This document shows, piece after piece, positions 57,109-64,000 of a DNA stretch of 64,000 nt. Below the pieces are notes generated by a model. That model did no database searches. It was not told the DNA's origin and worked only from the letters and a program-made list of their open reading frames with translations. How positions within the stretch are numbered: the first letter of the stretch is position 1; every line of letters starts with the position of its first letter. The stretch is from positions 13,156,501 through 13,220,500 of the forward strand of contig NC_091669.1 of assembly GCF_042453785.1 (NCBI RefSeq), written 5' to 3'. The DNA is from Malus domestica. Taxonomy: Eukaryota > Streptophyta > Magnoliopsida > Rosales > Rosaceae. The position numbers were made by a program, and so were the translations under genes.

Positions 57109-60100
57109 ATGTGGAAGCTGAAGGTAGGGGCAGAGACAGTAGGAGGAGAAGGTGGCGGTCAGTGGCTGAAGAGTGTGAACAACCACTTGGGCCGCCAAGT
57201 GTGGGAGTTCCACCCAGAGATTGGAACCCCAGAAGAGCTTCAGCAAATTGAAGATGCCCGCAAGGCTTTCTGGAAGAATCGTTTCGAAAGGCGGCACAGC
57301 TCCGACCTCCTCATGAGAATTCAGGTTCTTTTTCACCTGGGTTTTGCTTTTTTTTTTTTTTCCTCCAGAAATTGAATATACTGCATATGGCTGGGAAAAG
57401 TGTATTTATTTATTTAGTGAAATTTGTATGTAAACTGTTTAAATTATCGTTGCGATGTTCTGGATCATCGAATTATGTATAAAATCAGTAGAACTGCTGA
57501 ATTTGATAATGCTGTTGAACAAGGTGGTCAGGTTTTTCACGCTGCATTGTAGGACTTCTTGTGTAGTATTAGGCATTGTAAGTTTGAATGATGTTTTTCT
57601 TTCGAGTGATAAGTTTTTCGGGTACGTGTTCTCCAACTGAGCTCTTGGAGTGCTTTTGTATAGAACTTATAGCTGCCGGGGTGTTTTATCCATCCTTGCA
57701 ATTAGTCTCAATTATGCCTATTTTGTTAATCCCCTGCCAAAATGAGCAAATAATTTTAGTTAGTTTAGGCCAAATCATATGAGTTCTGAGGTTAGTATTT
57801 GGGTTGTTTAATTACCCATGTTTTGGGTTGTTTAATTACCCATGTTTTGTAACCCTACTTTCCTTTTTTAAATGAATGTGTTTTGTTCTTATTTCTGAAA
57901 TGTAGTTTGCAAAGGAGAATCCATGTGCCACTAATCTACCGCAACTCAAAGTTAAAGATCAAGAAGAGGTGAAGGAAGAGGCAGTGGCAACCACTTTACG
58001 AAGGGCTCTCAGTTTTTATTCAACAATCCAGGCGCATGACGGTCATTGGGCTGGGGATTATGGGGGTCCCATGTTTCTGCTCCCGGGTTTGGTAAGGGTG
58101 AAAACTAGTAATCATTATGTGTTTCCATCAATGCTTGTACCCTAAACACGGAAAATATAGATATCATGGTTAAATCTGAGAAATAAGTTTGACATTCCAA
58201 AAGATGGCTGCATGTCATTTTGGAACTTCACATCCTTTCTTCTTACTGAAATGATTAAATTCTTTATTATTTGGTCCAGTTGGTAATTGTTGGGTGACTA
58301 AGTATTACTCATCAATTGCAACAGATCATTACACTTTCAATTACTGGAGCTCTAAATGCTGTGTTATCGAAAGAGCATCAACGTGAGATGTGCAGATATC
58401 TTTATAATCACCAGGCAAGAATGGTTTCTCATGAAATGATAGTTTTTCATTTTTTACTTTATTAAGAACGCTTTCCTTTCCATATAGAATTTCAGGTTAA
58501 TTTCTCTCTGTTTGATAATAAGATAAGAAATTTACGGATGAATTGTGTTTGCAGAATGAAGATGGGGGATGGGGTCTGCATATCGAGGGGCCAAGTACCA
58601 TGTTTGGTACTGCACTAAATTATGTTACTTTGAGGTTGCTTGGCGAAGGTGCAGATGATGGACAAGGGGCAATCGAACTTGCACGGAAATGGATATTAGA
58701 CCATGGTGGCGTGACTGCAATTACTTCTTGGGGCAAAATGTGGCTTTCGGTATGAACTCAATGTTTATCTTGTTGGATTGTTCCCACAGTGCAGTCATTC
58801 AGAAATATTAGTTGACATGCATCTTTGATGATGATAGGTACTTGGGGCATATGAATGGTCCGGGAATAATCCACTTCCGCCTGAAGTATGGCTATGTCCT
58901 TACTCTCTGCCATTTCATCCAGGTCTCTCATCATTATTGCACATTTTATTTCGATGCTTTAGGTTCATTCTAGGCAGGATAAGAGAAATTCAAACCTCCT
59001 TTCATTAAAAATCTTGATTAAATAACAGAGGTCTTACTAGCAGTAATATGTCCATAGACTTGTCCCTGTTAACTGCCTAAGTTCTAATCTTTACGGTTTA
59101 TGAATTTCAAATTTTACACTTATAGGAAGAATGTGGTGTCATTGCCGAATGGTGTATTTGCCCATGTCATATTTGTATGGGAAAAGTTTTGTTGGACCTA
59201 TCACACCCACAATCCGGTCATTGAGGAAGGAGCTTTATACAGCCCCCTATCATGAAGTTGACTGGAATAAAGCTCGCAATCTATGTGCAAAGGTTGGTAA
59301 GAAACATCTGCGCTTTCAATATACTCTGCTTCCTCCAGCTCCCCTGTGTAAGGGTCCCGTGTCTGTGAGTTTAATGAACTTTCTTATCTTTCATAGGGTT
59401 AGTCACAGACTCACAAGTGAAATATATGATAGCTATTTGTGAAAGTACAAGTTTGATTTTAGGGTCCTAGACATGGTTAATTGTTGGATTGCTTTCCTAT
59501 AACTCTCCAAAAACAATACAACACGTTTTCCCTGCGTCTATGTATATATGCGAATGCATTTTTCCATCGAATTTTAGTTGTACAGGTAAATCTATTAATG
59601 ACAATTCACTTGCATATGTTTTTGATTCTTACATGGGATGCTTTATACAATTTCTAGGAAGATCTATACTATCCACACCCAATGGTACAAGATGTCTTGT
59701 GGGGGTCTCTTCACTATGTTTATGAACCTGTTTTCACACGTTGGCCTGCAAAAGAATTGAGGGACAGTGCTTTGAAGACTGTAATGCAGCATATTCATTA
59801 TGAAGATGAAAATACTCGGTATATATGCATAGGGCCTGTTAACAAGGTATGCATGCAGAATATATTTGATGCATATCATCGTCTGGCAATAGATCTCATA
59901 CATATTTTGCCGTTGGAATTGCGCAATTGACATGTATTTTTGGCTTAAAGATTGATTCGGCAAGTAGTTGTGTGATTCTTGATTGTCTATTTCATAAACG
60001 ATGTAGGTGTTAAATATGCTTTGTTGTTGGGCGGAGGATCCAAACTCAGAAGCATTCAAATTGCATCTCCCGAGAATCCCTGATTATTTGTGGATTGCTG

Positions 60101-63100
60101 AAGATGGCATGAAAATGCAGGTCAGTTATAGCATTAAATTGTTTCAAACAGATTTTAAGTTCCTCCCTATCTCTTTCCACACTCCCTCTTTCTTACCTGA
60201 TTGTTTCTAATTTAATGTTATTTTTCCTCTTACTGCAGGGCTACAATGGAAGTCAAGCATGGGATACTTCTTTTGCCATTCAAGCAATTATATCAACTAA
60301 CCTGGTTGAAGAATATGGACCCACTTTAAGAAAAGCGCATCAGTATATCAAAGATTCCCAGGTTTTCATAGGCAGAAAATTGAACTGTATCATTCAACAT
60401 TTATGATAACTATCGTTGCTCGACTAATACTTTGCTTTGAAGGTCGTGGAAGATTGTCCTGGAGATCTGGATTATTGGTATCGTCACATTTCAAAAGGTG
60501 CTTGGCCATTCTCAACAGCAGATCATGGGTGGCCTATCTCTGACTGCACAGCTGAAGGACTGAAGGTAGCTTGAACACTCAACATTTCACATGCAAACAT
60601 TATTTTTCTTAATATTTTTTCTTTGTGCAGGCTGCCTTATTACTATCGAAACTTCCAACAGAAACAGTTGGTGAATCATTGGATATAAAGCGATTTTATG
60701 ATGCTGTAAATGTTACCCTTTCCTTACAGGTAATCACTGGCTATACGGGAGTTGAATCTGACCAGACATAATGTGGCAACCCTTTTTCTTTTTTATAATC
60801 TATATTTTCAAGAGAACCCTCCTTGTCTCTCGTCATATATGAAATGAAAAATATATCCCTGCTTAATTGATCATTTTATTATGTAATCTGTAGACTACGG
60901 TAAAAAATATTACTCTAATGTCCATCAAAAAATTGGAAGCTATGGAGAAAGTGTAGCATATATAGTTATGAGAATATAAAAGAAAGACTGTACATGCAAG
61001 TATTTCTGTATGATATATGCACACATGCCTGTTTAGTTCTGTCAAGCATGTCATGATTCTAATCAGCAGCTCAAGTTTGACAGAATATTTACATGTTCTT
61101 GCATTTTCGTTTTACAATTCTTTAACTAATTCCCTAATTCTTTGGGTTCTGCACCGCAGAATGACGATGGTGGTTTTGCGACTTATGAACTAACTAGATC
61201 GTATCAGTGGTTAGAGGTAAGTATCATTTATGAGCTTTTTTTTTTTTCCCGTTTTCTTCCTTCTATATGTATGATGGTGAGATCATATGCATATGATTAT
61301 TCGTATTATATTTTCAGCTAATCAACCCTGCCGAAACTTTTGGTGACATCGTCATTGATTATCCGTACGATTTCTGTACACTACCTTTTGAATTCTATAC
61401 ATTTTATTCTATATCATGGAAAATGCCTGAAGTCATCTTGATTGGAACGGGGGATGCAGATACGTTGAATGCACCTCAGCAGCAATTCAAGCACTTGCAT
61501 TGTTCAAAAGGTTATGTCCTGCGCATAGGAGTGATGAAATAGAAAACTGCATTGCTCGTGCTGCAAAGTTCATTGAAACGATACAAGCAACAGATGGATC
61601 TTGGTTTGTTTTTTCTTTCAATTAAAAATACATGCATACATATATTTCACTGCGTGGTCTGGGTGTATGATGGCTGTATGTTTTTGGTCGTATAGGTATG
61701 GTTCCTGGGGAGTATGCTTCACCTATGCTGGGTGGTTTGGAATAAAGGGGTTGGTTGCTGCGGGAAGGACATACGAAGACTGCTCAAGCATCCGTAAAGC
61801 ATGCGACTTTTTGTTATCCAAAGAGCTTCCTTCAGGTGGATGGGGAGAAAGCTATCTATCATGTCAGAACAAGGTTAATGATTCCTCAAATTTGAAATAT
61901 ACTTCGTTGTCTTTCATAGGCTCGGAGCTTACTTTATTCTTCTATTATGACAAATCCTTCACTCAATTCTTGGTTTTCATTCGCATACACATTTGGCAAA
62001 ATGTATGATCTACTTTCGACTTGCATAACTTAATGCCGACTGTTTGTATGTCAGGTGTATACAAATCTCAAGGACAATAGGCCACATATAGTTCATACTG
62101 CATGGGCTATGTTGGCCCTTATTGGTGCTGGGCAGGTACAACAAATTCATCACTCATTCTCCTTTCCATGTGATTTATCAAATTCATCCTTCCATGGATA
62201 CCGAATTTGGTGTCAATTAGAATTTAGAGGATTCTTTATTTGCAGAATTTTTGGAAACTTTTTACAAATAACCGTTTGACATCCATATGTTGCTCACTTT
62301 ATTACCTGTATTTCTTGTTATGTTCTCCTCCTTGAAAGGCTAAGAGAGACCCAACTCCGTTGCATCGGGCAGCTAGAGTACTAATCAATTCTCAAATGAA
62401 AAATGGAGATTTCCCTCAGAAGGTAACTTGGCAACTCCTTCCATAATGTTTCATACAAAAGTCTTTATACCCTCTTGACCGTGCAGTCTACAATTTCAAG
62501 CTAACATGGATTTTTCTGTCTTCATGGAAATCCATTTGGTTTGGTTTGATTACAGACATGGCAACTGCAATTTTCAAAACATCTAGCCAATGTATAAGAA
62601 AACTGTACAGAGAGAAATGCAGGTGTAAAGACCTTTAGTACTTTTCTAAGCTGCACAGAGTAATTAAACCTTATAAATATATGTATAGCTTTTGGAGCAA
62701 GTAATATAAGTAATTAGTGTTATTCAAATAGGCAAATTGAACAATCTTAAGTGTTGAGAGTATGAATCCCACATCGGGGAATTGAGGGACCTTGCATGTG
62801 CTTACAAGTAATTGGGTTACTCCTCCTGTTTCCAATTGGTTTTATGGTGGAACCTCAACTTTATTCATGGTATCAGAGTAGGTTGTCCATGTGTGAAGAT
62901 CTACGGGCACACGTGCTCCACGTCACATGATTTGTGTTGTCCACGTGTTAGGCTTGAAGGTTCGCCACACGTGAGGGATGTGTTGAGAGTACGTATTAAT
63001 CACACATCGAGGACAGAAAGGACTTTGAATGTGCTTATAAGTTGTTGGGCTACTCCTCATATTACCAATTGGTTTTACGGTGGAACCTCCGCTTTCTTCA

Positions 63101-63336
63101 TTGAGTATATATGTACTGGAAACCAAGATCTTAGAGAGTAAATCTCATGCAGGAAGTTTGTAACTATGATTACCACTTACGAAGGCTATATGACCTCAAT
63201 AACGTTTTCACTTCCCATACAGGAGATCACTGGTGTCTTCAACAAGAACTGTATGATCAGCTATTCAGCCTACCGGAACATTTTTCCAATTTGGGCCCTC
63301 GGAGAATATCGTTGCCAAGTATTGGAGGCTCTCTGA
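57109..63336 (+). CDS. CAS1: Cycloartenol synthase
   Basis: Eighteen exons join in phase: 57109-57324, 57906-58091, 58325-58414, 58555-58749, 58838-58922, 59126-59292, 59658-59846, 60007-60120, 60239-60361, 60443-60565, 60631-60729, 61160-61216, 61318-61364, 61460-61603, 61696-61873, 62055-62135, 62339-62422, 63223-63336 (763 aa, full family length). It cyclises 2,3-oxidosqualene to cycloartenol, the entry to plant sterols, at the ER membrane. The start is MWKLKVGAE. Catalytic Asp489 (SDCTAE) and the three residues that define cycloartenol specificity are present: Tyr416 (MQGYNGSQ), His483 and Ile487 ([10 protein letters not shown]). They correspond to Arabidopsis Tyr410, His477 and Ile481. 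MWCHCR and QW repeats are intact. Intron 3 has a GC donor (CAG|GCAAGA); the others start GT. The last intron holds a TRIM. No frame break was found. Confidence 0.95.
57801..57848. repeat. 24-bp tandem duplication in intron 1
   Basis: Two perfect copies of a 24-bp unit starting GGGTTGTTTAATTACCCATG in intron 1 of the cycloartenol synthase gene. Confidence 0.9.
62752..63100 (+). mobile_element. TRIM retrotransposon in the last CAS intron
   Basis: 5' LTR 62752-62867 (116 bp, TGTTGAGAG...TTATTCA), primer binding site TGGTATCAGAG at 62868, interior of 113 bp, and 3' LTR 62981-63100 (120 bp, TGTTGAGAG...TTCTTCA). Flanking TTAAG (62747-62751) and TTGAG (63101-63105) look like a 5-bp duplication with one change. 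Same family as 9613-9968. It has no coding and lies sense to the gene, about 120 bp before the last exon. Confidence 0.88.
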
Positions 63337-64000
63337 ATGATGTCTGTTTATTGTTCAACGCTTAGTACTCCGGATAATGAACTGTTGTTTATAAACCTGT
63401 ATGAGAGCTCCTTAAACTCAGCTCAAAACAATGTAATTCAATTGATAACATATTTCATAATCTTATTGTTACTAATTTCTCACTGGCTGGGGTGTCCACA
63501 CCACCACCTTCCTTGTGTTTGTTGTTCTCGGTTCCTTTGCCCGTGGGATGTAATTTCCGACTGGCTTCCTTTGTTTTGTGGTTTAGATCTCTGTTGTGGC
63601 TGTTAGTGGATGTTGAAGATTTCTTATTTTCCGATTTTGTGGCTTGGAGCGTCTCCTGGAGGTGTTGGTTCGTGCTGGGATGGAGGCTGCTCGGTTGGAA
63701 GTGCTCCGATGGCGGCTGGGATGGTAGGCTGCTAGTATATATTTGTAATATTGTGTTATCAAATCATGGAATTACAATTCTATGTGGTATTACTAGTTTT
63801 AGGTTCCCTTTTCCTAGTACAACCCTAGCCTCCTTCCTCTTTCTTCCCAATTTGCCGTCCCCCTCTAAGTTAGTATTCCCCAAATTGTTTTTCCTTTGCC
63901 GTGCCTTCCTACCCCTTATTCCCCATGGCTACACAAGCTTCTTCATCCTCTACCCTCGCTGGACGTCTCTCTCCGGTCCTAACGTTGCTCACTTTTTGAA
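63337..64000. other. 3' flank of cycloartenol synthase
   Basis: Contains the expected 3' UTR, then T- and pyrimidine-rich DNA. A short Ser-rich frame starts at about 63924 (MATQASSSSTLAG) and stops before the window edge; I do not recognise it and cannot support a gene. Confidence 0.4.

Noticed and set aside
26000..64000. Complete triterpene biosynthetic gene cluster
   Set aside because: No P450 heme-binding, acyltransferase HXXXD or glycosyltransferase PSPG-type motif was seen in any frame between the cyclases.

Overview
This window is nuclear DNA of a flowering plant, most likely a woody rosid and probably Rosaceae. I infer this from the gene families, GT-AG introns, AT-rich intergenic DNA and the transposon mix (Cassandra, TRIMs, RTE-type LINE, PIF/Harbinger, hAT, copia). 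The species cannot be fixed from sequence alone. Exon joins were worked out by hand from splice signals and reading phase.

Layout. The left third holds two genes from pollen-related families. One is a three-exon LRR receptor-like (pseudo)kinase of the pollen receptor kinase type (3258-5764, minus, 677 aa). The other is a three-exon QUARTET3-like polygalacturonase (17850-20865, plus, 482 aa). Between and around them lie two large probable solo LTRs (7145-9458, 10806-13244), a TRIM (9613-9968), a hAT transposase relic (14190-15670) and several foldback elements. The second intron of the QRT3-like gene holds a complete antisense Cassandra element (18524-19154) with an intact 5-bp target duplication, plus a MITE with a 9-bp duplication. 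A decayed RTE-type LINE (22761-25690) follows.

The right part is an oxidosqualene cyclase (OSC) neighbourhood with four OSC traces: an orphan last exon (26168-26299, plus); an apparently intact 11-exon specialised triterpene synthase (26903-31312, minus, 760 aa); a broken partial copy of that gene (50930-52275, minus) cut at a copia 3' LTR; and an apparently intact 18-exon cycloartenol synthase (57109-63336, plus, 763 aa). The specialised gene lacks seven introns that the cycloartenol synthase has, and its exon lengths equal the sums of the matching exons to within a few codons. No cytochrome P450, acyltransferase or glycosyltransferase gene was seen, so this is an OSC array rather than a demonstrated metabolic cluster.

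Between the OSC loci are nested hAT elements (34213-36012), a pair of PIF/Harbinger elements with complementary content (37886-39671 with the Myb/SANT ORF only, 39689-42469 with the transposase only), foldback elements and a degenerate Ty1/copia element. Functionally, cycloartenol synthase makes the sterol precursor from 2,3-oxidosqualene, and the neighbouring synthase is expected to draw on the same substrate for pentacyclic triterpenes.
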